The notes beneath the pieces are model-generated. The model searched no databases, had not been told where the DNA came from, and saw nothing but the letters and a program-made list of their open reading frames with translations. Below, one piece after another: positions 31,452 through 39,977 of a stretch of DNA of 52,093 nt (its first letter is position 1; every line of letters begins with the position of its first letter). Source of the DNA: Lentzea flava. Its GTDB lineage: Bacteria; Actinomycetota; Actinomycetes; Mycobacteriales; Pseudonocardiaceae. Both the position numbers and the translations under genes were made by a program. Location: contig NZ_BMRE01000053.1 of NCBI RefSeq assembly GCF_014648475.1, forward strand, positions 1 to 52,093, read 5' to 3'.

Positions 31452-34217
31452 CTAAACCTCCGAGGACAACGAGTCCAGAGCGGTCCTCACCTCGACCGCG
31501 CGGGCCGAGTTGACCTGCGTGTACAGGCGCAGCGCCTCGGTCAATTCCGCTGCTGCCGCAACCCATTCCGCCCGCCGGAGCAACACCCCGCCGAGCACCT
31601 GGCGACCGAACCCCTCCAGGTACGTGGCCTCGGCGACGGCGGCCTGGTCGACGACCTGCCGCGCCAACGACTCGGCCTGGTCCAGTGACCCCGCTTGCAG
31701 GTGCAGCTCGGCCAGGTTGGCCAGGCCCCTGATCAACGCGATCTGGTCGCCGGACCGCCGGTACACCTCGACGGCGTGGGCTTGGTGCTGCAGCGCGACG
31801 TCCACGCGGCCACGGGCCTGTTCGACCTGCGCCACGTTGTTGAGCCCGTGGCCCTCGCCGACGACGTCACCGGACTGCTGCGCGAGCTGCACCGACTCCC
31901 AGAAGTGCAGCAACGCCTCGTCGTGGTGCTCCAGCCGGAACAGCACGTCCGCGAGCTGGGCGAGCGTCAGCACCAGGTACTGGCGCTCGCCCAGCTCCGT
32001 CGCGAGCCGGTGCGCGCGGCGAGCGTCCGGCAGCAGGACTGGACGTCCGAGCCTCGCGTTCGTCGTGTAGGTCGTGTCCAGCATCAGGACCTGGCCGAGG
32101 CGGCTCCCCGTCACCTCGGCCGCGGCCAGGCCGAACCCGACCAGCGCGACCCACTCCCCGGTGAGCGCGCGCACGGTCGCGTAGTGGTGCAACAGCCTGA
32201 CGAGCTGCCACACCTGGTCGTGCAGGCCCGCTTCGGCGGCCGCGTGCACGACCGCCACGATGTTGGGCCACTCCTGGTCGAACCAGGCGATCGGGTCGCC
32301 GTACGCGGGCAGCGCGGTGGAACCGTTGTCGCCCAACGCGAAGTCGAGCCCGTCGCGCGCCGGCCGGATGGCGCGGCGGACGTGGTCGCACGCGACGAGG
32401 TAGTAGTTCACCAGGCGCCGCAACGAGTCCAGGTCCGGGCGGCCTGCTCCCCGCACGTACAGCCGCACCAGCTCGTGCATCGTGAAGCCGTCCGGCCACG
32501 GTTCGGCCAGCAGGTTCACGCCGACCAGCTGGGCCAGCCGGTCGCGCGCCGAGTCGACGTGCGTGCGCGTCAGCGCGGCCACGGCGTGCGAGGACATCCA
32601 GCGACCCGGCGCCATGCCGACGGACTTGAACACCTCGCCGAGCTCGGACGGCAGGTCGCGGGTCGACAGGTCCAGCGCCCGCGAGACCCCCACGCCTGCC
32701 TCAGGTAGGTCCAAGCCGCGCAACCGGTGCCCGTCGTCGGCCAGCTCCCCCACCAGCTCCTCGATCGTCCACTCCGGACTGATCACGAGCTTGGCCGCGG
32801 CCACCCGCAGCGCCAGCGGCAGCCCTCCGCACAGCTCGGCGAGCTTTCTGGCGGCCACCGGGTCCTCCGCGGACAACGGCTTGCCCAGCACGTCGTCCAC
32901 CAGCTCGCGCGCGGCCTCGTCGTCCAGCGGCCCGAGCTTGCGCACCCGAGCGCTGTTCGTGACGACCAGCCGTTCCAGCTTCGACCGCGACGTCACCAGC
33001 ACCACCGAGCCCGAGCCCGGCGGCAGCAGCGGCTGCACCTGCTCGAAGCCCGTCGCGTCGTCCAGCACCACCAGCACACGGCGGCGGTTCAGCAGCGACC
33101 GGTACAGCCCGACGCGGTCCTCCACCGCGACCGGCACGCCGTCGGCGGGAACGCCCAGCGCCACCAGGAACCTGGTCAGCACTTCGCCGGGCTCGGTGTC
33201 GCCGAGCGACGCGAACAGCACGCCGTGCGGGAACATCTCGGAGTTCTCGTGCCCCCACGTGATCGCGAGCGCGCTCTTGCCGACACCGGGGGCGCCGGTC
33301 AGCACCACCACGGTCGTGCCGAGCAGGTTCCTGGCCGCGCACACGTTGTCCAGCCACGCCTTGTCGTCGTCACGGCCGAACAACCGGGATGCGGAGGCGG
33401 GCAGCAGCGCGGGGGCCACGATGCCCGCACGCGGCGCGACGGGACGCGACTCGACCGGGCCGATCAGGCTGAGCGCCGGGTCGTCGCGCAGCACCTGCTC
33501 GTGCAGCAACCGCAGCTGCGGACCGGGATCGATGCCGAGCTCCTCACTGGCACGGCGCTGGAACCGTTGGTACGCATCGAGAGCGTCGGCCCGCTGCCCA
33601 GACCGGTACAGCGCGCGCATGCTGTGCGCTACCAGACGTTCCCGGTACGGGTACTCGGTGCACAGGCCCCTCAGCTCGCCCACCAGCTCCAGGTGGCGGC
33701 CCAGCTCCAGCTCGGCGTCGATGCGCTCCTCCAGCGCCGACAGCCGCAGCTCCTCCAGATCGGAGGTCATCGGGTCACCCGGCACGTCGGCGAGCACCGG
33801 CCCGCGCCACAGACCCAGCGCCTCGCGCAGCAAGCCCGCCCTGATGGCGGCGGGCTTGCCGCGGGAGGACGCCACGAGCTGCCGGGCGCGGTGCAGGTCG
33901 AGACGCCACGGGTCGACGGTCAGCTGGTACCCGGTCGGCGTGGTGCGGATGACCGCAGAGCCGGACGGGTCGGCCTCCTCCAGCACCTTGCGCAACCGCG
34001 AGACGTACCCGTGCACGATCGTCCGCGCGGTTGCAGGCGGCGAGTCCGTCCACAGCGCGTCGACGATCTGGTCGATCGAGACGGGTCGGTTCGCCTCGAC
34101 GACCAGCATGGCCAGCAGCCCGCGCATGCCGCGACGGCCCAGCTGGATCAGCCGGCCGTCCGCGAGCACCTGGAGTGGACCGAGCACGCCGAACTCGAGT
34201 CCGGTTTTGCTCCGCAT
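31452..34217 (-). CDS. AfsR/SARP-family transcriptional regulator
   Basis: 921 aa, the full AfsR architecture. OmpR-type winged helix about 8-100 (LGRRGMRGLLAMLV ... PTGYQLTVDP), bacterial transcriptional activation domain about 105-250, NB-ARC ATPase with P-loop G308-APGVGKS and LVVLDDA, then C-terminal TPR helices from about 690 to the end. SARP regulators activate secondary-metabolite or global genes by binding 11-bp-spaced direct repeats. Such a repeat lies in the shared upstream region (34279-34296). No biosynthetic cluster is in the window, so the target is unknown; the divergent ADP-ribosylglycohydrolase is the nearest candidate. Confidence 0.93.
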   Translation of the reverse strand: MRSKTGLEFGVLGPLQVLADGRLIQLGRRGMRGLLAMLVVEANRPVSIDQIVDALWTDSPPATARTIVHGYVSRLRKVLEEADPSGSAVIRTTPTGYQLTVDPWRLDLHRARQLVASSRGKPAAIRAGLLREALGLWRGPVLADVPGDPMTSDLEELRLSALEERIDAELELGRHLELVGELRGLCTEYPYRERLVAHSMRALYRSGQRADALDAYQRFQRRASEELGIDPGPQLRLLHEQVLRDDPALSLIGPVESRPVAPRAGIVAPALLPASASRLFGRDDDKAWLDNVCAARNLLGTTVVVLTGAPGVGKSALAITWGHENSEMFPHGVLFASLGDTEPGEVLTRFLVALGVPADGVPVAVEDRVGLYRSLLNRRRVLVVLDDATGFEQVQPLLPPGSGSVVLVTSRSKLERLVVTNSARVRKLGPLDDEAARELVDDVLGKPLSAEDPVAARKLAELCGGLPLALRVAAAKLVISPEWTIEELVGELADDGHRLRGLDLPEAGVGVSRALDLSTRDLPSELGEVFKSVGMAPGRWMSSHAVAALTRTHVDSARDRLAQLVGVNLLAEPWPDGFTMHELVRLYVRGAGRPDLDSLRRLVNYYLVACDHVRRAIRPARDGLDFALGDNGSTALPAYGDPIAWFDQEWPNIVAVVHAAAEAGLHDQVWQLVRLLHHYATVRALTGEWVALVGFGLAAAEVTGSRLGQVLMLDTTYTTNARLGRPVLLPDARRAHRLATELGERQYLVLTLAQLADVLFRLEHHDEALLHFWESVQLAQQSGDVVGEGHGLNNVAQVEQARGRVDVALQHQAHAVEVYRRSGDQIALIRGLANLAELHLQAGSLDQAESLARQVVDQAAVAEATYLEGFGRQVLGGVLLRRAEWVAAAAELTEALRLYTQVNSARAVEVRTALDSLSSEV

Positions 34218-34278
34218 GCCCCTCCCTCACGCCCGCTGACCTCGTCACTTCAACAGGTGCGAGAGCCGGGGTCTCAGA

Positions 34279-34313
34279 TACAAGTGCGGTTCAAGTTCGC
34301 GGGACGCTACTGT
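34279..34313 (+). promoter_or_regulatory. SARP-type direct repeat and promoter of the ADP-ribosylglycohydrolase gene
   Basis: TACAAGT (34279-34285) and TTCAAGT (34290-34296) are heptamers 11 bp apart, the spacing bound by SARP proteins. TACTGT (34308-34313) is a possible -10 element, 11 bp beyond the second repeat. The GTG at 34320 is 6 nt after the -10, so the mRNA may be leaderless. TTCAAC elements flank the block on both sides. Confidence 0.5.
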
Positions 34314-34319
34314 TCAACC

Positions 34320-35354
34320 GTGCCGCGAGATCGTGACTCCGTGGTTGACCGCGGCGCCGGGTGCCTCCTCGGCGGCGCTCTCGGTGATGCGCTCGGTGCA
34401 CCGGTGCAGTACCTCGGCTGGGCCGACATCCAGCGCGAACACGGTGCCGGCGGCGTGCTCGCACCACCGAAGCCCGCCCTCGTCACCGACGACACCCAGC
34501 TGACGCTCTTCACCGCCGACGGCTACCTCCGCGCGTGGGTGCGCGGGAAGCGCACCGGCGAGTGGGAGCCGTCGGAGATGGTGTGGCACAGCTACCGGCG
34601 CTGGTTGATCACCCAGCAGCAGCCGGCCCCCGAGCAGGGGGCGGTGGGGCTGCTCGCAGACGAACGGCTGTACGAGAGCCGGTCGCCGGGTTTGACGTGC
34701 CTGCGCGCGCTCGCCGCGGAAACCATGTCCACACCGCAGAACCCGCACAACGAGTCGTCCGGCTGCAACGGCGTCACGCGCACCGCGCCTGCCGGTTTCG
34801 CACCGTCCGCGGCGATCGCCTACGACCTGGGCTGCCGGTTCGCGGCGATCACCCACGGCGGGACCGGCGGCTGGGTGTCCGGCGGCGCGCTCGCGTTGCT
34901 GATCCACCTGCTCGCGGTGAAGGGCAGGCCGTTGCGCGAGGCGATCGACCAGGTCATCGGCCGCGTGCTGCGCGACGACACGTACACCGCGACGGTGCTG
35001 ACGCGCGCCGTGGTGCTCGCGGAGGAGCACGACGGCGAGTCGTCCGTGCGCGTCGACCGGCTAGGCAGCGGCTGGACCGGTCCGGAAGCGCTGGCGATCG
35101 CGGTCTACACCGTGCTCACCCACCCGAAGCCCGTGCAGTTCGTGGACGCGATGCGCGCTGCCGCCAACCACTCCGGCGGCAGCGACGCGACGGCGGCGCT
35201 GACGGGCAACGTGCTAGGCGCGTTGCACGGCACCGAAGCTCTGCCCCGCGACTGGCTGAGCGGCCTGGAACTCGTGGACCTCCTGGACGAGATGGGCCGC
35301 GACCTGGGCCGCTCCGCCGTGAACCTCGACTTCAACGAGGACCGCTACGCTTAA
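34320..35354 (+). CDS. ADP-ribosylglycohydrolase family protein
   Basis: 344 aa. Family signatures are GCLLGGALGDALGAPVQ, the metal-binding T56-D57-D58-T59 (TDDTQLTLF), SGGALALLIHLL, and the C-terminal second metal motif SGGSDATAALTGNVLGALHG. These enzymes remove ADP-ribose from proteins (DraG/ARH3-like) or hydrolyse related N-glycosides. The GTG at 34320 fits a leaderless start; GTG 34341 is an alternative. It is divergent from the AfsR gene across a SARP-like site. Confidence 0.9.
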   Translation: MPRDRDSVVDRGAGCLLGGALGDALGAPVQYLGWADIQREHGAGGVLAPPKPALVTDDTQLTLFTADGYLRAWVRGKRTGEWEPSEMVWHSYRRWLITQQQPAPEQGAVGLLADERLYESRSPGLTCLRALAAETMSTPQNPHNESSGCNGVTRTAPAGFAPSAAIAYDLGCRFAAITHGGTGGWVSGGALALLIHLLAVKGRPLREAIDQVIGRVLRDDTYTATVLTRAVVLAEEHDGESSVRVDRLGSGWTGPEALAIAVYTVLTHPKPVQFVDAMRAAANHSGGSDATAALTGNVLGALHGTEALPRDWLSGLELVDLLDEMGRDLGRSAVNLDFNEDRYA

Positions 35355-35370
35355 CCCCCTGCTGCTTTCG

Positions 35371-35452
35371 GCACGCGGGGCCCCACGTTCCCCAGAAGGA
35401 AACGCGGGGCCCCCGCGTGCGCTCATGCAGTACGAAAGGGCCCCGCGTACTG
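35371..35452. repeat. Pair of GGGGCCCC-type palindromic hairpins
   Basis: Hairpin A (35371-35420): GCACGCGGGG pairs with CCCCGCGTGC, and inside it CCCCACGTTCC pairs with GGAAACGCGGGG around a 6-nt loop. Hairpin B (35428-35452): CAGTACG pairs with CGTACTG around AAAGGGCCCCG. Both share the core GGGCCCCGCGT. The pair fills part of the 219-nt gap between the ADP-ribosylglycohydrolase and permease genes. It could be a terminator, or a member of a dispersed intergenic palindrome family; no U-tract is present. Confidence 0.55.
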
Positions 35453-35573
35453 TCAGCGCTGGGATGATTCGCACAATCTGAGGCCGCCAGCTGGATGAAA
35501 CGTCCAGTGTTCGAGGTCACGGCGCGGTTTGTAGCGTCGGCGCACCAGCTGCCGCCGCGTCCAGGAGACCGAT

Positions 35574-37139
35574 ATGGCCGAGCAACCGCCGCCGCTCACC
35601 CAGGTCGAGACCAACGGGATCGAGCGGATTCCGGACGCCGAGCGCACCGCGACCCCGTTCGACCTCTTCCGGCTGGCCTTCGGCGGTGCCAACACATTCT
35701 CTACCTGCGTGCTGGGCGCGTTCCCGATCCTGTTCGGACTGTCCTTCTGGCAGGGGCTCGCGGCGACCGTCCTCGGCGTGCTCGCCGGTGCGTTGATCCT
35801 CTGTCCGATGGCGATCTTCGGACCGGTCAACGGCACGAACAACGCGGTCTCGTCGTCGGCGCATCTCGGTGTGCACGGACGGATCGTGGGCTCGTTCCTG
35901 TCGCTGCTCACCGCGGTGGCGTTCTTCTCGCTCGCGGTCTGGAGTTCGGGCGACGCGCTGGTCGGCGGCGCACACCGGCTGTTCGGGGTACCGCGGAGCA
36001 CCCTCGCCTACGCGACGGCGTACGCGGTGTTCGCCGGTCTCGTGCTCATCGTGTGCACGTACGGGTTCCGGTTCATGCTCTTCGTCAACAAGATCGCCGT
36101 CGTGTCGGCGACGCTGCTCTTCGGGCTCGGCGTCCTGGCGTTCGCGGGCGGCTTCGACCCGTCGTACGCGGGCACGATCACCCAGGACCTGTTCTGGCCG
36201 GCGTTCATCGGGTCGGCGCTGATCGTGCTGTCGAACCCGGTCTCGTTCGGCGCGTTCCTCGGCGACTGGTCGCGCTACATCCCGGCGAGCACACCGCATC
36301 GCCGTGTCGTCGCCGCCGCGTTCCTGTCCCAGGTCGCCACGCTCGTGCCGTTCGTGTTCGGCCTCGCGACCGCCAGCATCATCGCCGCCAAGGCACCGTC
36401 CTATGTGGATCCGGCCACCCAGGACTTCGTCGGCGGGTTGCTCGCGATCGCGCCGCAGTGGTTCTTCCTGCCGGTGTGCCTGCTCGCCCTGATCGGCGGG
36501 ATGTCCACCGGGACCACCGCGCTCTACGGCACCGGCCTCGACTTCTCGTCGGTGTTCCCGCGCCTGTCACGGGTGCGGGCGACGGTGCTCGTCGGCGCGC
36601 TGGCCATCGTGTTCATCTTCGTCGGGCGCTTCGGACTGGACCTGGTGCGCAGCATCTCGACGTTCGCCACGCTGATCATCACCTGCACCACGCCGTGGAT
36701 GGTCGTGATGATGCTCGGCCTGTTCACCCGGCGCGGCTGGTACGACCCGGAGGCGCTGCAGGTGTTCAACCGGCGGCAGCGCGGCGGGCGGTACTGGTTC
36801 ACGCACGGCTGGAACTGGCGCGGCATGACGGCGTGGTGGGTCGCGGCGCTCGTGGGCGTGCTCTTCACCAACATTCCCGGGCAGTTCGTCGGGCCGCTGG
36901 GTGATCTCGCCGGTGGTGTGGACGTCAGCCTGCCGCTGTCGATCGCCGTCGCCGCCGTGCTGTTCCTCGCACTGCTCTTCGTCTTCCCGGAACCGCGTGC
37001 GGTCCACGGCCCGGACGGCCCGCGTCTCGTGCCGGCGAAGGACGTCGAGGTTCCGCCGATCATCGTTGCGGGAGAACAGGAACAGCCCGTGGGGAGCGCT
37101 CCCGAATTCGCTCGTCCACGGGCTGTTCCGCACGAGTAG
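35574..37139 (+). CDS. NCS1-family nucleobase/cation symporter
   Basis: 521 aa, about 12 membrane helices. Typical of purine-cytosine permeases: the N-terminal TATPFDLFRLAFGGANTFSTCVLG segment, GPVNGTNNAVSSSAHLGVHGR in the early loop, and NPVSFGAFLGDWSRYIP. Substrates of the family are cytosine, purines, allantoin, hydantoins, thiamine-type compounds; the ligand here is unknown. The ATG at 35574 has AGGAG 6 nt upstream. The C-terminal tail (about 40 residues) is hydrophilic and its codons form a 14-bp hairpin. Confidence 0.9.
   Translation: MAEQPPPLTQVETNGIERIPDAERTATPFDLFRLAFGGANTFSTCVLGAFPILFGLSFWQGLAATVLGVLAGALILCPMAIFGPVNGTNNAVSSSAHLGVHGRIVGSFLSLLTAVAFFSLAVWSSGDALVGGAHRLFGVPRSTLAYATAYAVFAGLVLIVCTYGFRFMLFVNKIAVVSATLLFGLGVLAFAGGFDPSYAGTITQDLFWPAFIGSALIVLSNPVSFGAFLGDWSRYIPASTPHRRVVAAAFLSQVATLVPFVFGLATASIIAAKAPSYVDPATQDFVGGLLAIAPQWFFLPVCLLALIGGMSTGTTALYGTGLDFSSVFPRLSRVRATVLVGALAIVFIFVGRFGLDLVRSISTFATLIITCTTPWMVVMMLGLFTRRGWYDPEALQVFNRRQRGGRYWFTHGWNWRGMTAWWVAALVGVLFTNIPGQFVGPLGDLAGGVDVSLPLSIAVAAVLFLALLFVFPEPRAVHGPDGPRLVPAKDVEVPPIIVAGEQEQPVGSAPEFARPRAVPHE
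37079..37129 (+). terminator. Hairpin embedded in the 3' end of the permease gene
   Basis: GGAACAGCCCGTGG (37079-37092) pairs perfectly over 14 bp with 37116-37129, still inside the coding sequence and ending 10 nt before the stop. There is no U-tract. It may stabilise or end the message; positions 37140-37242 hold nothing else recognisable. Confidence 0.4.
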
Positions 37140-37242
37140 TTGGTCGACAGCAGGCCGGGACTTGCCCCGAGCGCGAGCTCCGATCCAGCTCTTGATCAAC
37201 GAAATCCGTGCCCCGGAGTCAACGCTCCGTTGGGCGGGCATG

Positions 37243-37983
37243 TTAACAGATGTGTACGGGAAGTCCAGGGCTCGAGAACACCCGGCGATCTTCGTCGACG
37301 ATGAAGACCTCGCAGTCCTCCTGTGCCGCTGCCCACTCGATCCCGTCCCTGCCCAGCGCAAACGCTGCTGTGGCAGTGGTATCCGCGATCGCGAGGTCCT
37401 CGGCGAAAATCGTCACCGACAGAATTCCCGCGACCGGCCGGCCGGTGCGGCCGTCCAGGATGTGCTGCCCGCGTTCGTACAACGCTGACGTGGCAACGGC
37501 TCCGTCGCGCACGCCGAGCACGACGCAGACCTGATCCGCGATGTCGGGATGGCGAACGCCCACGCGCCAAGGCTTTCCCGGTTCCGGCTCACCGGCCGTG
37601 ACGACATCGCCACCGGCGTTGACGCAGTACGTCGTCGCTCCACCCTCGCGCAGGATGTCGGCGGCGCGCTGCACGGCCCAGCCCTTCACCACCGCGCAGG
37701 GGTCGAGCCCGCGTCCCGGCACGGTCGCCGTGAACGCGCCGCCGGTCGACTCCTCGTACCAGTCGCACAGCGAGAGCACCTCGACCAGGTCCGGGGTGAG
37801 CTCTTCCCTGGTGAGCTCACCCCGGTCCAGCCGGGAGACCTCGCTGTCCGGTTTGAACGGCGAGAACCGGTCGTCCGCCTCCCTCAACCACGCGAACGCC
37901 CGTTCGGCCAGGGCGGCGTCCCCGTCACGCAGGTCCACCGAGATCGGCAGGCCCATGATGTGCTCGACGCGCCGCACCGGCAT
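37243..37983 (-). CDS. ApbE-type FAD:protein FMN transferase
   Basis: 246 aa, shorter than Gram-negative ApbE and without a lipoprotein signal. Family landmarks are MGLPISVDLRD, DDRFSPFKPDSEVSRLNR-like segment (here SRLDRG), GGAFTATVPG, DPCAVVKGWAVQRAADIL, YCVNAGGDVVTAG, ATSALYERGQHILDGRTGRP and the Mg-binding ADTTATAAF. It attaches FMN covalently to Thr/Ser of flavinylation motifs. The ATG at 37983 is 2 nt after the upstream stop; GTG 37977 is also possible. The substrate is almost certainly the FMN-binding protein encoded next to it. Confidence 0.9.
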   Translation of the reverse strand: MPVRRVEHIMGLPISVDLRDGDAALAERAFAWLREADDRFSPFKPDSEVSRLDRGELTREELTPDLVEVLSLCDWYEESTGGAFTATVPGRGLDPCAVVKGWAVQRAADILREGGATTYCVNAGGDVVTAGEPEPGKPWRVGVRHPDIADQVCVVLGVRDGAVATSALYERGQHILDGRTGRPVAGILSVTIFAEDLAIADTTATAAFALGRDGIEWAAAQEDCEVFIVDEDRRVFSSPGLPVHIC

Positions 37984-37985
37984 TC

Positions 37986-38474
37986 CTACCGCGCCCCGTC
38001 GATGGCGGCCTGCAGCGACTGCTTGTAGCCCTCGGAGGTCGCGGTCGCGCCGGACACCGTGTCGATGTCCGCGCTCTGTGCCTTCAGCGCCGACTCGCGC
38101 AGCAACGGCAGCGCCATTCTGGTCGGGTTGCTGTTCGGGGCCCGCAGGGCCTTCACGTCGGTGATCTTGGTGCCCTGGAAGGTGACCTGGACCTGCACGG
38201 TGCCCTCTGAGGTGTTCACCGCAGGGCCGGACACGGTCCTCGTCTGCGCCTGTTGCTGTTGCTGGGGTGCTGGTGTCGAGCCGGTCGTCTTCGGCGCGGA
38301 GCCGGTCGTCTTCGGGGCAGCCGGGGTCTGGGTCTGGGTCTGGGTCTGCGCTTGGGCTTCCGGCGCGGCGGCGGCCTCGTTGATCTCGCCCTCGTGGGCG
38401 GGACCCGGCGAGTACAGCCACACCGGGACCAGGCCGGCCACGCTCAGCGCCAGAACGGGAATTGCCCTCTTCAC
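37986..38474 (-). CDS. FMN-binding domain protein, predicted flavinylated
   Basis: 162 aa from the GTG at 38474. An N-terminal hydrophobic anchor (AIPVLALSVAGLVPVWLY) is followed by a low-complexity linker with QT and KTTGS repeats, then an FMN_bind domain of about 85 residues. It ends with the flavinylation motif DTVSGATATS, whose Thr is the predicted FMN attachment site. It would carry electrons outside the membrane between the reductase and an unknown acceptor. The gene lies between the reductase and ApbE genes. Confidence 0.88.
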   Translation of the reverse strand: MKRAIPVLALSVAGLVPVWLYSPGPAHEGEINEAAAAPEAQAQTQTQTQTPAAPKTTGSAPKTTGSTPAPQQQQQAQTRTVSGPAVNTSEGTVQVQVTFQGTKITDVKALRAPNSNPTRMALPLLRESALKAQSADIDTVSGATATSEGYKQSLQAAIDGAR

Positions 38475-38488
38475 GTCGTCGAACCCTC

Positions 38489-39847
38489 TCAGTTGGCCAG
38501 CGCGAAGCGCTCGGCGTGGACCTGGTTGCTGGGCACTCCCAGTTCGGAAAGGCTCTGGACCACGGCGTTGGTCATGCCGTTCGGGCCGCAGATGAAGACA
38601 TCGCGTTCCTCCACGTCCGGCACCAGCGCCGCGATGTTGTTCGGCCCGAGCAACGGACCGTTCGCCGTGATCGTCTTCGAGGACCCGGTCACCAGCCGCA
38701 GCACCGCGCCCTTGGCCTGCGCCAGGCCTTCGAGCTCGCGCAGCAGCACGGCCTCGCGCGGGTCGGTCACCCGGTACAGCACCACGACGTGGCCCTTGAT
38801 CTCCTCCAGCAGCGCGCGGATCGGCGTGATGCCGACACCACCCGCGACGAGGAGCGCGTTCGGCTTCGTCTGGTGCATGGTCGTGAAGGCGCCGTACGGG
38901 CCTTCGGCGAACACGCGGGTGCCGACCTTGACGTTGCGGATGTCGGCACTGCCCTCGCCCAGCGCCTTCGCGGTGAGCCGCAGGTACTTGCCGTTCGGCG
39001 CCGCGGACAGCGAGAACGGGTTGGCCTGCCACCAGCGGTCCTTGGTGAGGAAGCGCCACAGGAAGAACTGACCGGCCTTGGCGCCCAGCTGGTCGAGGTC
39101 CTTGCCCTCGATGTAGACCGAGACGACGTTGTGCGCCTCCGGCACGACCGCGGCGACCCGGAACTGGTGCCGCCAGTTGCGCCACAACGGGAGCACCACC
39201 CGGCCGATCACGACGGACCCGATCGCGAACGCCCAGAGCGCCCACCAGTAGCCGGTCGCGAGCGCGGACTTGCGGAACGTGCTGCCGACCGCGACCTGGT
39301 GCGTGAACGCGAGGAAGATCGCGATGTAGGTGTACAGGTGGATGAAGTGCCAGGTCTCGTAGGCCAGCTTGCGCCGCGCGAAGCGGGCGGAGACCACGCC
39401 GACGACCATGATGATCGCCCACGCCACGAGCGCGCGGAGGATGCCCTCGAGCTCGGTCGCCTGCCGCACGATCTCGGCGATCGGCCCGTCCGAGCCCGCG
39501 TTGCCGAACGCGATGAAGACGAGGTGACCGATCAGCATCCAGAAGATCGTGAACCCGACCCAGCGGTGCCACGAGGTGAGCTTGTCCATGCCCAGCCGCC
39601 GGTCGAGCCACGGCAGCCGGGCCACCAGCAGCAGCTGGAACGCCATCGCGAGCGCGCCGTAGAGACCGGCCAGCCGGCCGAGGTTGACGAGCTTGTTCGA
39701 GCCGACACCGGCGGCGTTGAACAGGTAGGTCACGAACGCCGCGTTGGCCAGGAGGAACACGTAGAGGCCGGCTTTGGCCAGCACCTTGTGCGGCGTCGCA
39801 CGGCCGGCCGGAGCCGGTCGCGCGGATTGCTGCAGGGTGGTCGTCAC
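38489..39847 (-). CDS. Ferric-reductase-like transmembrane flavohaem oxidoreductase
   Basis: 452 aa from the GTG at 39847 (GAGGAG 6 nt upstream). Six membrane helices span about 25-235, with paired His residues for haem (SWHRWVGFTIFWMLIGH, WHFIHLYTYIAIFLAFTH). A FAD-binding domain (NPFSLSAAPNG) and NAD-binding domain (GGVGITPIRALLEE, FICGPNGM) follow. It moves electrons from cytosolic NAD(P)H across the membrane, here most likely to the flavinylated FMN-binding protein. First gene of the trio; a two-component system is divergent from it. Confidence 0.9.
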   Translation of the reverse strand: MTTTLQQSARPAPAGRATPHKVLAKAGLYVFLLANAAFVTYLFNAAGVGSNKLVNLGRLAGLYGALAMAFQLLLVARLPWLDRRLGMDKLTSWHRWVGFTIFWMLIGHLVFIAFGNAGSDGPIAEIVRQATELEGILRALVAWAIIMVVGVVSARFARRKLAYETWHFIHLYTYIAIFLAFTHQVAVGSTFRKSALATGYWWALWAFAIGSVVIGRVVLPLWRNWRHQFRVAAVVPEAHNVVSVYIEGKDLDQLGAKAGQFFLWRFLTKDRWWQANPFSLSAAPNGKYLRLTAKALGEGSADIRNVKVGTRVFAEGPYGAFTTMHQTKPNALLVAGGVGITPIRALLEEIKGHVVVLYRVTDPREAVLLRELEGLAQAKGAVLRLVTGSSKTITANGPLLGPNNIAALVPDVEERDVFICGPNGMTNAVVQSLSELGVPSNQVHAERFALAN

Positions 39848-39977
39848 GGCGAGCTCCTCGGTCAGCGGTCTCGGTCTGTCTTCTTCGGACGGTCGTTCTC
39901 GATCCTGGGCGTCCGAGCTGTGGCTCCGCTTTGCACGGGCTGTCGACTTCCTGTCGATCGAGCGGGCGGGGCACCAG

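Noticed and set aside
38253..39071. Plus-strand frames opposite the FMN-binding and reductase genes
   Set aside because: Antisense shadows in GC-rich coding DNA; the minus-strand frames carry the SGATATS, FAD and NAD motifs.
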